From NCBI GenBank assembly GCA_022813625.1, contig JAKLMB010000018.1, positions 1 through 64,000 on the forward strand: a DNA stretch of 64,000 nucleotides, read 5' to 3'. Shown one piece after another: positions 34,812 through 45,499 of the stretch (position 1 is the first letter of the stretch; the number at the start of each line of letters is the position of its first letter). Both the position numbers and the translations under genes were made by a program. This DNA is from Aaosphaeria pasadenensis (taxonomy: Eukaryota; Ascomycota; Dothideomycetes; Pleosporales). The notes beneath the pieces were generated by a model. It was not told where the DNA came from, made no database searches, and saw nothing but the letters and a program-made list of their open reading frames with translations.

Positions 34812-35646
34812 TCAATCACTTTCGTCTCCATCAGCCATATCATCATCTGAGGGTTCAACTGCCCGCTCTTCTAAAAGATCTTCCGTCAACCCTTCCTCTG
34901 CAGGCTCTTCATCAACTTCGTCATCTTCCACCTCGTCATCATCCTGCTCCGCTTCGTCCACAGTCTCACCAGCATCGCCTTCTTCGTCCGAGCCCATAGC
35001 ATGCTCTCCGTTGTCCATACTCGACCGTCGCACGCGCTTCGTCGGGGGTGAATCTTCATTGTCCTTGTTCCCTGTTGTTCGAGGCTGTGCTTCCTCCCCG
35101 TCCTTCGGGTCCTTCTTGTCATCGCGGACCTTCTTCCGGTATGAATTGCGCTTATCGGCTTGAATGGCGGTGAACTTGTTCACCTCAGCCTCGAGTCGGG
35201 GGAGGAAAGCTTCAAGTTCTAGTTCTTGCATTGCTTCAAATATATCCTTCGGCATTACGGTCTTTTTACCATTTCGTGTGGCATTCTCGGCTGCGCTTTA
35301 TCTGATGTGAGATTGAGAAGTTCCGATACAGATATGCGGATAAATCGCAATCAGAGTTACGTACTGTGAGGCAAGGTAATTGACGAATACTGTAGCGCTC
35401 TTGGACATTGCCAATAATGCATCCTTCTGAATCTGTGTGCTTGGGGGGAGAACACCTTTTGCAAGACGTTGAATGGCAGATTTGGGAAGATTGAGATCCT
35501 GTATTGGTAAGTATGTTAAATTGCTAGCAAGACCGCATCTCTGTACATACCTCTACGCTTATGCCATCCTCCTTCGATGCCGCTACAGCAGGTTTTGTTG
35601 GCTCTTCAGGAGCTGATGCGGACGCATTGGATTTTTTAGGAGGCAT
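34812..35646 (-). CDS. DPB4: DNA polymerase epsilon subunit D (Dpb4), histone-fold
   Basis: Three exons (35646-35551, 35498-35365, 35295-34812) give 237 aa. A short Lys/Ala/Pro-rich N-terminus leads into an NF-YB-like histone fold at about residues 33-108: LPKSAIQRLAKGVLP, then the long helix KDALLAMSKSATVFVNYLASHAAENA, then KTVMPKDIFEAMQELELEAF. The C-terminal 100 residues are almost entirely Asp/Glu with a basic nuclear-type patch TKRVRR. Dpb4 pairs with Dpb3 in polymerase epsilon and with Dls1 in the ISW2/CHRAC remodeler in yeast, so roles in replication and chromatin are expected. The second intron uses an AAG acceptor, which gives the family motif LASHA. The tail is longer than the core needs and may bind histones. 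Confidence 0.92.
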
Positions 35647-37791
35647 TTTGAGGTTTCGAGACCTGTAGAACAACTAAAAGGCAAATAGAACGTATTTACT
35701 GGTAGAGTGACAGTTCTGGTCAGAAGCCAATGCAAGCGGTGGAAGAATTGCGGAACATAGATAATTGTCGCAAAACCAAGTACGCGACGCGATTAGTCGC
35801 CAAGACACGTCGTGCACCCATTCAGCGTCACCCCGCAATAACTCTTCGCCGAAGACATTCTCCATGTTGATGTTCGATGATGCATCTCTTTCGTTGCGGT
35901 CATGATGAGGTGGTACAAGGCAACATTCATCGTACAATTCCCCTGACCTGCTCGTGACTTCCGCAATGGCCTGCGTACGTTCGGTTGTCGCCTTGTATTC
36001 CGCATCCGCTTGCAGTCCTTCATGTGTACCGCTACTGCGGCAAAGCTGCCTCTTCTCTCACACAGTACCCCCACCCCCATAAAGTACCAAAACGAGGCGT
36101 CAGTTCCAAGTCTTGATGGTACGAGTAATTGTCTGGCCGCGTGGCTAAATGCGTGCTCACGAAAATGCTTTCCAAGCCAACTTCACACGATAATTACACC
36201 TTTAGTTTTCAGCCTGTGTTGGTTCTGCAATTACCTCCTCACACGAACAGAATCGTCCCTTGGAACGTCGTTGCTGGTCAAGCAGAGCTGCATTCCTAAG
36301 CACTGCTAAGCCTTGAATGTAATGCAATCATTATAAAGTCGACTCGCCAAATGACTACATTTGAAGTCTACAACTCATGGTGAATTACCGTTATCGGCAC
36401 CCGGCGATACGGCTCAAAGCCCGGAAACATCTCTCAGACTATTATAAACGCTGCCCATACGTTGCGTCGTTTGGTACCTCAGGTTTTTAGCGCTCAGTGG
36501 TATCTTCAAGCTTTCACACTTAACAACAGGGGAACGTCGGCCCGACGTAGGGATTGAAGGAACATCTGTGCGGCCTGAGTTGGTAAACAAGCCGCCAGCT
36601 ATCCAAACGTGTTGCTCGCAAACTCTCTCAGGTACCCATTCGGCTACAGGGTGGTTCGACATAAAGCATGAATATCAGGATTCAGGAGTGGCATGTCGCT
36701 ACGATGCTCCTATACAGGCAGTGGCAAACGCCGTCTTCCTGATGGTGCACGGAAATACGCCCGAATGAAGCGTTTTATGGCCAAATGGACATACGTCCAT
36801 TTGGAGACGGGATCTTCTCCAGAGTCCAAGAGCCCGGGTTGCAATGTGGGTACCTGAGATATTACCCCGGCTGGGGGATCCAGTTATGTGTCCCCTCACC
36901 TTCGGCTGGGTCCCATCCCACTATCTACTCGATAACCCCCCGCTTAAACCTTTGGCATACGTCCCAAGGATAAGGTAATGTTTCTTCGTACTGCACGAAG
37001 TACAATCCATGGGGATTTACTCAGCACAGCTGCATTCTCGAAAAAGAAAGAAATAGCCTTTAGTCCACAACAGAGCTGCAGAATACAAAGTGAACAACGC
37101 CGCCTACATGCAGTCGAACCTTGAGTGGACTGAAGTCCAGACTCCCCTAGCCAAGGGCAAAACCTCTTGGCTCCACCACCATCTCAGCTTGTTCAGATAT
37201 GGACCCTGATAGTCAAATCCCGTCCCGGTGGCACTCTGGACGTGTTTCAAAGAGGAAATAATAGTCTACTCGACAGTATTGACAACAATGGCAATGCTGT
37301 TGCCGAACATGCGAAAGACACTACTGGACGAGGACAACACGGCTGGCAGCTCACGGCACTACTTCTCATAGCACCATGAGCCGTCAACCTCTGGGTACCC
37401 GCTAGAAAATATCTCGTAATCTAATGTGACGAGGACCTGAGCTTGATCAAGCTTCCTCAGGCTTTATCCTCATCACATGTGGTAGCAACGCCGCGAACAT
37501 AATGCGGGCGTCCTGGACACTTCCTATATATTGGATGTAAGCAATTCTCCTAACTTCTAGGCCGCTACCAAGACCTCGTATAGCCTCTCACCTTCCTCAA
37601 AGCATGCCACCAAATCCCACGTTGCTTGGCGCTGATTGTACCCCGGCAAACATTCTCCTCCTCCAGCCGTTCCAGGTGCGGCGATAGAAGTGTACCTAAA
37701 AATGCCGCTGCATCGGGGGCTAGGGTTCAAATGGAAATATGTTATAGTCTTGGGTGAGACCCTGCATTTCTGATCTCCAGCTGGGTTCACT
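35647..37791. other. Intergenic, 2.1 kb, no supported gene
   Basis: Between DPB4 and the arrestin-like gene. A perfect 10-bp inverted repeat (CCAAATGGAC / GTCCATTTGG, 4-base loop) lies at 36781-36804. No open frame with coding character, no tRNA and no transposon ends were found by eye. The right end should contain the arrestin gene promoter. Confidence 0.5.
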
Positions 37792-39165
37792 ATGGCGCAG
37801 TCTCCAAATCTTCGAATTCTTGTAGATGGCGATGGTTCCAAGATCTATCGCCAGGGCGATCGGGTAACAGGCAGAGCCTTTTTGGTTTTGGAGAAGAAGG
37901 AATACATCAAGGAATTGAAGGTTCACTTCGCTGGTGCTTGCATTACGAAGACAACGCGGCCTCATTACGACAGCTCGAACCGGGATTCGTCGCTTTCGAA
38001 CCGCAACTTTGAGGAACAGGTTCGACTTTTCAGCATCGAGAAGACTCTGGTAGAATCGACTGAACTTCCCGCTCGCAAACACTCATGGACATTCGACTTC
38101 GCATTTCCGGAGATCACTGAGCGCAGGGTCTCGAAATGGAGTCGCGGATCCAAATTCCAAAAGGAGCCACATTGCCTGCCCCCTTCCATCAGCGTGCGTA
38201 CCAATTCACCTGGTGGTAAAGCAACGGTTTCCTACTATGTCCAGGCACGGCTTGTCGACTCCGGCATTCACGGTCCCTACAAAGTCACGCAGCATATCTA
38301 TTACCAGCCTGCACCCACACCGGGCCTGGTTCGGGAGGCTAGAGTGATGTCTAGGGTTTTGTACAACCAGATCTGGAAACCTGAGAAAGATTCAGCGAAG
38401 GGCGTGGAAAAGGTATTCTCGAAGGTCGGCCGGAAGTATAAAAGCAATGGACGGCACCCACGAATCGTTCCCACACTCTATTTCCCAGAGAAAGTGGCAC
38501 CTGGTCAGCACATTCCGCTCAGTATCGCTCTCTATAACGCGAGCAATCTGGAGCGACCGCAGGTTATACTGGACTCGCTGAATGTGTCCATTGCAACACA
38601 CACGGTTGCTATCTGTGGAAATCCGTGGACACAGCCGGAAGACACAATCTCACGAACTGTGACCTGCATCTCAAGGCACAATATCAACAAGCCAATACCT
38701 TTCGACACACCCACAGCTATGACGTCAAATTTCAAACTCGTGGACGACGCAGAGTGTGTCCCCACGTTCAAGACGTACACGATCAGTCGACGGTACAGCA
38801 TGATTCTGACGGTTGGGCTCAAATTAGAGGGAGAAGAGCAGAGATTCACCATTCGATCGACACATGGGCTGGAAATTTTACCCAGAATGTCGCCGGAAGA
38901 TCTAGCGCTGACTATGCGTCTGGTGGATGAGAACGAAGTGGACGTCGAACCACTACCCCTATACCGAGCAAGGGAACATTCTATGGAGCTGGCTCCTGAC
39001 TACGAGACGTTGTATTCCTTAAGTCCAACCCCCAGTACGAACTCGTCGTTGGACTACTTTAGCGATAGAGTTACGAGTCCTTCATCATCAGTGTCTTCGA
39101 CACCAGGATCAATACCGACGACACCGGAGTCAGAAATCGTGCCACTCCCAGTCCGAACGTGCTAG
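37792..39165 (+). CDS. Arrestin-like protein (alpha-arrestin)
   Basis: A single-exon gene of 457 aa with a good ATG. The N-terminal arrestin half starts LRILVDGDGSKIYRQGDRVTGRAFLVLEKKEYIKELKVHFAG, matching the beta-sandwich of fungal alpha-arrestins; the C-terminal half starts near RIVPTLYFPEKVAPGQHIPLSIALYN. The last 100 residues are disordered and Ser/Pro/Thr-rich. Alpha-arrestins act as adaptors that bring Rsp5/NEDD4-type ubiquitin ligases to plasma-membrane transporters for endocytosis. I see no perfect PPxY motif; the nearest are LPLYR and APDYE in the tail, so ligase binding may be weak or indirect. An intron-free structure and moderate length fit a small arrestin rather than a large PalF/Creed-type protein. 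Confidence 0.85.
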   Translation: MAQSPNLRILVDGDGSKIYRQGDRVTGRAFLVLEKKEYIKELKVHFAGACITKTTRPHYDSSNRDSSLSNRNFEEQVRLFSIEKTLVESTELPARKHSWTFDFAFPEITERRVSKWSRGSKFQKEPHCLPPSISVRTNSPGGKATVSYYVQARLVDSGIHGPYKVTQHIYYQPAPTPGLVREARVMSRVLYNQIWKPEKDSAKGVEKVFSKVGRKYKSNGRHPRIVPTLYFPEKVAPGQHIPLSIALYNASNLERPQVILDSLNVSIATHTVAICGNPWTQPEDTISRTVTCISRHNINKPIPFDTPTAMTSNFKLVDDAECVPTFKTYTISRRYSMILTVGLKLEGEEQRFTIRSTHGLEILPRMSPEDLALTMRLVDENEVDVEPLPLYRAREHSMELAPDYETLYSLSPTPSTNSSLDYFSDRVTSPSSSVSSTPGSIPTTPESEIVPLPVRTC

Positions 39166-39604
39166 CCTTGCTCAAGGAGAAGGATTGAATTGACATTGTA
39201 AAACCAAAACAAACTATCCGGACGAAAAAGCCAGAAGAGTTGTCAGAAGCGGTACGCCCTTTACAGTTACGATTAAATGAAGATTAGTTCAAGAAGAACT
39301 GGATTAGAAGGCATAAATCATTTTTTATGTACATCATCTACATCCCCCTTAGATGTTTTTCTCTACTTTCTCAGTGTGTTCCTTTCGCCCTTTGTATCGT
39401 TGTTCGCACTCGATTGAAAAATATAAACACCGCAATGCGAATTGCTACTCTATCAAATCATCCAGTCCAAGGTGAATGGGCCGGGACCGGTCTTTTGCAC
39501 AAGCACCCACTCACCGTGAGCGTGGGTGACTACATGCAGCGCGTCTCGGTTTCAACACCCCCATTCAAGGGGGTAAAAAAAGAGCAAAAAAAGGGAGTGA
39601 AGCT
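39166..39604. other. Intergenic between arrestin gene and tRNA
   Basis: Holds the arrestin gene 3' region. At about 39571-39597 two A7 tracts on the plus strand are T7 tracts downstream of the minus-strand tRNA and would serve as RNA polymerase III terminators. No protein gene was seen. Confidence 0.6.
39571..39597 (-). terminator. RNA polymerase III terminator for tRNA-Thr
   Basis: Two runs of seven T (minus strand) begin within about 10-30 bases of the tRNA 3' end. Poly-T is the Pol III stop signal. Confidence 0.7.
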
Positions 39605-39688
39605 TGCTCACTATCAGAATCGAACTGATGACCTTATCATGTCTTGGGCGACTACTAGTGATACGCTCTACCACTGAGCCAAGCGAGC
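39605..39688 (-). tRNA. tRNA-Thr(AGT) with a 12-nt intron
   Basis: The minus-strand sequence folds into a full cloverleaf. The acceptor stem GCTCGCT pairs with AGTGAGC (one G-U), with A as discriminator. The D arm GCTC/GAGC encloses AGTGGTA. The anticodon stem TATCA pairs with TGATA. The variable loop is AGGTC, and the T arm ATCAG/CTGAT encloses TTCGATT. The anticodon loop is 19 nt rather than 7; removing a 12-nt intron after position 37 leaves C-T-AGT-A-A, anticodon AGT (threonine, read as IGU). The mature length is 72 nt before CCA. A-box (TGGCTCAGTGG) and B-box (GGTTCGA-like AGTTCGATT) promoters are internal. Confidence 0.93.
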
Positions 39689-42443
39689 TTACATAAACAG
39701 ACGACAAACTATATAATATATATACCCATTTCAATTGCATCCTACTACGTTGAAATCATGAGAAGCATATTCCTGATATCAGATGAGTTGGGTTTTCATC
39801 TGTCTGTGTGTATCGGCAACCTCGTCTACTTTTTTTTAGTGCAGAGTCTAAGACATCTATCGCCAGTGCGGTAGTGTGGTTAGCGAACACGAGACGAAAG
39901 TCCCACGATCTCCACCAATAGGCTCAGTAAACCACCACGGTGTATATATCCAATAGTCTTCAACTACCAACTGCAGTATACCACTGTATACCACATACGA
40001 AGGTATACATCACCAATCTCCAACACCAACTCTTCCTTCCTTCATCCCCAGTAGTGTGCCAGATTAACCACGGCACACCCACCAAGCCAACTCCAATCCC
40101 CATACCAACACCCCCCTCCAATCAACTCGGTAATTATCCGCCTATTCAATCTCAAACAACCGCGCGCGCCGTTACCTGTCGGTAGGGTCCTGCCATCTTA
40201 TCGCACCCCAGCCGTACAATCCTCTCGTCATTTCGATTGCGATTGTTGATTGCTGGGGATCTCGATTGCGTTTGGTCATCGCCTTGCAGAGAGAGTTGCG
40301 AAATTGCGCTTTACGGGTGGAGATGATGGTGGTTTGGCTCAGCCCGTTTGCTGGAGGTGCACAGTAGAGATGCTAGGCTCGAGAGGGTATACAGTACCCA
40401 AGACATTTCTGGTAAAAGTCCGACCGTATGGGTAGGCTCCACAAGACATACATAGTAGGAAGGCAATTACCTGTGTGTTGAAAAACTCCGTGGTGTGGAC
40501 GGACGGACATGTCCAAGCATCGGGCTCTCCGATAAATTGGTAATTAATTACCCAGTATGAGGGAACCTGACTGCGGAATGATATGAAAAGTTCGTGGGTA
40601 AGCCAAATAACTGTGCGGAGGGTAATTGCTTGTACTGTTCGGACTTCTCCTCTTTTTTCCCTCACGGTTGCGCGAGGCGAATAGATTTGTTCGAGGGAAG
40701 AAGAAAGGGCAATGGATTGATGTTCGAGATTGTTAGAGAAGCATTTTCAGATGAGGGGGATGTCAGTGTTTGATATTGAATGGATGATACGAGCTTATCT
40801 GACGGGACCTGACGAGGTTGGGGGGAATAAGCCAGTAGGTAATACTTATACTGGTAATCCTTAATTACCTACTTGGGTCATCGAATGATGGTGAAGCGAG
40901 TAGCTTCGAAAAAGGGAAAACCAATGGAAGATAGGAAAATCAAATACTCCTGCATTCTGAAGAGGCAACTCAATGATAGATAGGACCATGAAATATCCAT
41001 GAGTAATCTAAACTCTTCCCTTTCTTGGATGGTGTCAGTAATTATCTCCAAATCAACAAATAGCATCACAACTTGACCATATTCCTCACCCTGCGACAAA
41101 ACAATCCCACTCCCCACTCCTCACCATCAAAATCTCCGCAGCAAAATCGCAGAGCCACCACCAACACCCCCATCCCCATACCCTCATCTCCCTCTCACAC
41201 GCTGAAAGTTGGAGTCCTACGCCCGGATGACTTGCTCGACCATCGGACATCCCGACGAATCACCAACACCTGCCAAGCCGCATGTAAATCGCAACATGGC
41301 GGACATGCATCGCCCTCAAACAGATAGACAGCCTAGTACCTTCAGATCTCGAGGCGCACGATACACAAGAAAAACCCAACGGACCGTAAGGCTGTATGTA
41401 CTACGAGAACGCAACTTCCAAGTACATGGACATGGGGGCGGGGCGCGCCGTAGATCCACCTTCTCTCTCCTCTCTCTTTTTCTATTTTTACAATGGCAGA
41501 TGACATTTCCTGTCTGTGTGTCTGCGTGTCTGTTCGTAAGTGCGTTTGAGAATTGATAGAGTGATGAAAGCATTTTGGAAGTGCGTTCCTCTTTCGACAT
41601 ATTGATGAGCTGGGGGTATGCATGCAATGCGTGTTGGGGTGGCCTTGGGTGGACGTGATGATGGGCGGCGGGCGTGGCATATGCGACAGCTTGGAGGCGG
41701 GATCGGAAGCATCGGACGGGTATGTATGCGCATGCATGTGTGTGCGTGTGCGTGGGCCAGGTGGTATGCGGCCTTTGTCTCATCTCTGCTAAGGGGAGGG
41801 GAGTGGTGCTTCTTACTTGATGATTATTCTAATGCGATGGAGAGGAAGTCTAGAATCATGTATGCACAAGTACGCATGTCAAGGTTGCAACGCAGTTCGG
41901 AGAGAGTACGAAATTGTTTGAATTCTATGATCATAGAGGAGATGAAAAAAGCGTGGTATTAAGGAAAGTCGTTCGAGAGCCGTTTGGGTAGGCCCTCTCC
42001 TCATAATGTGTGTGTAGTTTAGTAAGGAAAAAAGAGACAGAAAAATCCATATCCAGCGTTTCCATCCATCAAACCGTTCCGGGTATATGTTGTCCAAATT
42101 TCCATCCAAATTGTCAACTACAACCCGATGTCCTTCAAATAAAAAAGGGTGAGAAGAGAAATGTTGCTCAACAGACTTGTCGGCCCGGCGAGCAACCAAT
42201 CCCTCTCAAAAAGAATAGAATGTACACTTTGAAAAGCTGTCACCACCAACGACGACGACGACAAGTAAAAAGGAAATATCCAATATGCGCCAGTGAGATT
42301 CCACACGACAGAGGCAAGGTCTAATTAGTGTCTCACGTATCATCCCTTCAAAAATCACCCTCGTGAATAAACAAACAAAACGCCTTCAAGTAGCTTCATT
42401 GAAATCATTCTGATGGTCTAGCAACAAGAACAGCAGGGTTGCT
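39689..42443. other. Intergenic, 2.8 kb, no supported gene
   Basis: C-rich plus-strand tracts at about 40060-40120 and 41090-41200 resemble fungal leaders, so an unrecognised plus-strand transcript is possible. A plus-strand frame from about 41227 is open but has no domain. A cluster of GGTAATTA-related motifs lies between 40129 and 41045, including the palindrome GGTAATTAATTACC at 40539-40552. The last part is the 3' side of the minus-strand gene at 42444. Confidence 0.5.
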
Positions 42444-42812
42444 TTAGCGGTTTCCTCCGAGCACCTCGAAGATGCCGACTTCGACGTGACCTGTGACGAT
42501 GGGACGGGGCTCGAGCATCTCGAGCTCGTTGCTGAAGAGGTGCTTCTCCTCCTCCATCTCGGCGTCGAGGACGCTGGGCTTCCTTCGGAGCATCAGAAGC
42601 TCACGAATGCTGCCGTTGCTGGAGACGGAGCGGTGGGAGTGGGGAGATGCCGTCCTGGTCAACGGGGAAGTGGTGCCGGTGGATGAGCTTGGGGAGATGG
42701 AACGCGCCGAGCGGGTGGGCGAGAAGGCAGTCTTGAGGCGGCGGAGAGAGTGGGTTCCAGTGCGGAGGGGAGTGAATGATTGGAAGCGGTTCTGGCGGAC
42801 GGGAGAAGACAT
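42444..42812 (-). CDS. Small Ser/Arg-rich protein of unknown function
   Basis: A single exon of 122 aa. The ATG at 42812 is the first in frame and is preceded by an A-rich context (GAAAAGATG). The N-terminal 70 residues are Ser/Thr/Arg/Pro-rich with many SP and TP sites (RTGTHSLRRLKTAFSPTRSARS), probably disordered and phosphorylated. A predicted helix follows with RELLMLRRKPSVLDAEMEEEKHLF, then EPRPIVTGHVEVGIFEVLGGNR. The ordered C-terminus looks like a conserved short fold or binding peptide. I do not recognise the family. About 2.7 kb of non-coding DNA lies on either side. Confidence 0.65.
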   Translation of the reverse strand: MSSPVRQNRFQSFTPLRTGTHSLRRLKTAFSPTRSARSISPSSSTGTTSPLTRTASPHSHRSVSSNGSIRELLMLRRKPSVLDAEMEEEKHLFSNELEMLEPRPIVTGHVEVGIFEVLGGNR

Positions 42813-45499
42813 CTTTTCGATTGAGTAGGGTGGATCGAAGTGAATGTTGAAGATTAATGGAAGGGTTGAGGTTGATATCGACGAGCGAGGTCGGTGGCTT
42901 TGGGTAAAGTTGGTCGTCAAGACGTCCGCACCGCGGTATTTACTTGTTTAGGTAGGAGCGAATGGAGTCCGTTGGAGTGAGTTAGAGATCGTCAATTGGA
43001 AAGACGACGTCGAAGATAAACCGCAGTACGGAGTAGGTGGTAAGTAGCACGGTTTATGCAAGTGGACCCTGGAGTGAGCGAGGGCGGGCGCAGTGACACG
43101 ACAGGTGACGCAAACAGTAAGCTTCGCAGAAGCAATAGAGCAATCCAGCCAGTGGTTGAGGAAATGGTACCAGCTTCCTTGTATATTTCAACACGGAAGA
43201 GAGAGTCTGTTTAAGTCTTCGAACCTTGGTGTTGGTAAGAAGACGAATTGACTTAGAAAGTAAGAATGGATGTCGTGGAGTGGTAAAAGTCGAGAGACAA
43301 GAATAAAGAGGGAGAAACGAAGGCAAGGAGGTAGTTTAATAAAAGCAAGTGCGGGAGAGAAGAATGACGAGTGTTTAAGGGCGGAACGAAAGTGTAATGT
43401 AATATGGGATGGGATAGATAGGACCTGGGATGAGGGATGTGCCTTGAGGGATTGAGGGAGTCCGTGGGCTGAACCATCTGAAGCCATGACCCACCAGGAT
43501 CCTGGTCGGAAAAGAGGCCGTTGGCACATTGAGAGTAACGAAACCAGTTAGGGCAGAGAGGGGCTTGCTGGATGTATGATCGACGAGCGGAAACAAGCAA
43601 AGAGCCTGACTCCCCGTCTCCCACACTGTATGGGAACATCACATTATTGCGGTTGGATACGAGGGTCGCCAATGTGCCAGTGTTCCAAACCCTTGCAAAT
43701 CAATAATGCACAGAGGAACAGGAAGAAGGAAAAGGAATAGGCATTGAGTAAAAGGTAGGCATTTTGCATTTAATCGTAGGAATGGGAAAAGGAACAGGAA
43801 TAGGAATAGGAGCAAAGGCGACAAATGGACTCATAGAGTGAATGGTCTATAGCCTACGTGTGTATCATGGATACCAGTACTTCTCAACAGCATCACAACC
43901 TAGTGACCAACGGACGCCTACAGGAAGCGAAACAGATGCCCTTTCGGAGAGGAGGCGTGCGTGCAACAGACGACGTGTGCAGGCAGGCAGGCGTACTCAC
44001 AGGAGTCTGGAGAGACGAAAAGAGGGGGAAACAAAAAGTATCATCGGCATCATCATCATACACGGAGAGAGTTCTTGAGTGTCTCAACTGTCTCAATCGC
44101 TGCAAGACTTGCAACAAGAAAGATCGGACTACTGCAGAGGCAAAAAACGGTTCATGACTTTTGGTGTGGTCGCTCGTCTCGTCCAGACTCCCAGACTCCC
44201 AGACCCAGACCAGGAGATGCCGTCACGGCCGGAGTAAAAGTGTCAGAATGGACCTGATGCGCAGCCGAGTTTCACCATCGACTCCTTAACTGTGTCCGCA
44301 CCCTTGTCCATGTCCATGTCCATGTCCATATCCACGCCCAATATCCTACCCTTCCAGTCAGTTACTATGTATTATCTAATAGGTGTACCGTGTACGTCCT
44401 GTTCAGTGATTAGATCAAAGGCAGGCGAGCTATGAAGCGTTTCTATGCTACCTTTGTCATGTCATGCCATTGCAGCCACTCCATGCCTTACCTCTCCTCC
44501 TCCTCCTCTCTCCCTTTCTGTGACAGCACATCCAAGGATTCAACAGACGCCCTGGCCTCAACAAACGCCTTCGCGCAGTGCAGCGCACGCGATCGCAAGT
44601 CGGAGGAGAACGACCATTAGACGCGTTTCTGTCTGCTCTCCGAAGGGCTAGTGCAGGTAGTTACTAAAAATGTCCAATGTACTCCGTACGCAGTATCTAG
44701 TCAACGGCGTGCGACGTAGTAGATGAACTAAATAGTTACGCCTTGCGCGCTGTAGTTGTACCTTAGCCAGCCACTACTGTACAGCTACTATGTGCTCCGT
44801 ACACGTCCGATTGATTCAACGTGTCGGTACACGCACGCAAGCCCACGTATGCAGGAATCACCACCCTCATCATCATCGTCATCATCTCGACAAATATTGT
44901 ATCTTTTGTTTTTCTAATCTCTATCATATAAATGCCACAAATTCGAAATTCCTTCATCGAGGCCAACGTCCCCGAGCGCCGTCGCTATGCACGTGTGAAC
45001 GAGGTGTGGATTACCCAAAACCCTCAACAAAAGACTATATACATCCCTCCCACCATTTCCATTTATAACCACCCACCCTCCATGTTCCCCTCCCCTCCAT
45101 GCAAGTGCCGTTAATCGTGATACACGTAAAGTACGTGTGAATGAACTTTGTACATAAAAATCGGACAATAATGGGTAAGACTTGCCCGGATGCGCTCCTG
45201 TCCAGCTGTGTGTGTGAGCGTGTGATGCCCTGGATCATCCCTACCGCACTCGACGTCTGTTTGATCGCGCCTCCGTCGTGTCTCCTGCCCAATTTCAGAC
45301 ATCAATGCGACTGTGTGTCGCTTGTATCTTTCCCCTGCATCGCTTCTTTGGACCCTTTCAGCGGCCCTGCACTTTTCCTTCTTCGTTCCGTCGTATTGCC
45401 ATGCTCTTTTCACGCGTTTGAAACATCAGCATCACCAGATTGGGACTAGACTGCTCCGCCCCAGAGAGCAACCCATTCAAACAAGGACTCCTCTCATGC
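42813..45499. other. Large intergenic region upstream of the small Ser-rich gene
   Basis: No gene supported. From 42813 to about 43460 the minus strand is C/T-rich, consistent with a leader for the 122-aa gene. A (TGTCCA)n microsatellite lies at about 44305-44330. GTACGGAGTA motifs occur at 43026 and (inverted) 44680. A 60-codon plus-strand frame at 44932 is too short and lacks support. The right end is downstream of CCH1. Confidence 0.5.

Noticed and set aside
39860..39925. tRNA-like sequence (GGTAGTGTGGTTAGC ... CACGATCTCCACC)
   Set aside because: A D-arm-like stretch is present but no acceptor pairing or T-loop, so not a functional tRNA; at most a relic.
41209..41556. Plus-strand frame starting near MTCSTIGHPDESPTPAKPH
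   Set aside because: The first 19 codons look plausible, but the rest degenerates into low-complexity sequence and no exon continuation was found.
43253..43672. Minus-strand 139-codon frame (start MATLVSNRN)
   Set aside because: Lies in the CT-rich leader of the 122-aa gene and becomes a low-complexity Leu/Ser string; likely leader sequence.
44932..45114. 60-codon plus-strand frame with reasonable ATG context
   Set aside because: Too short and without recognisable features; no stronger evidence.
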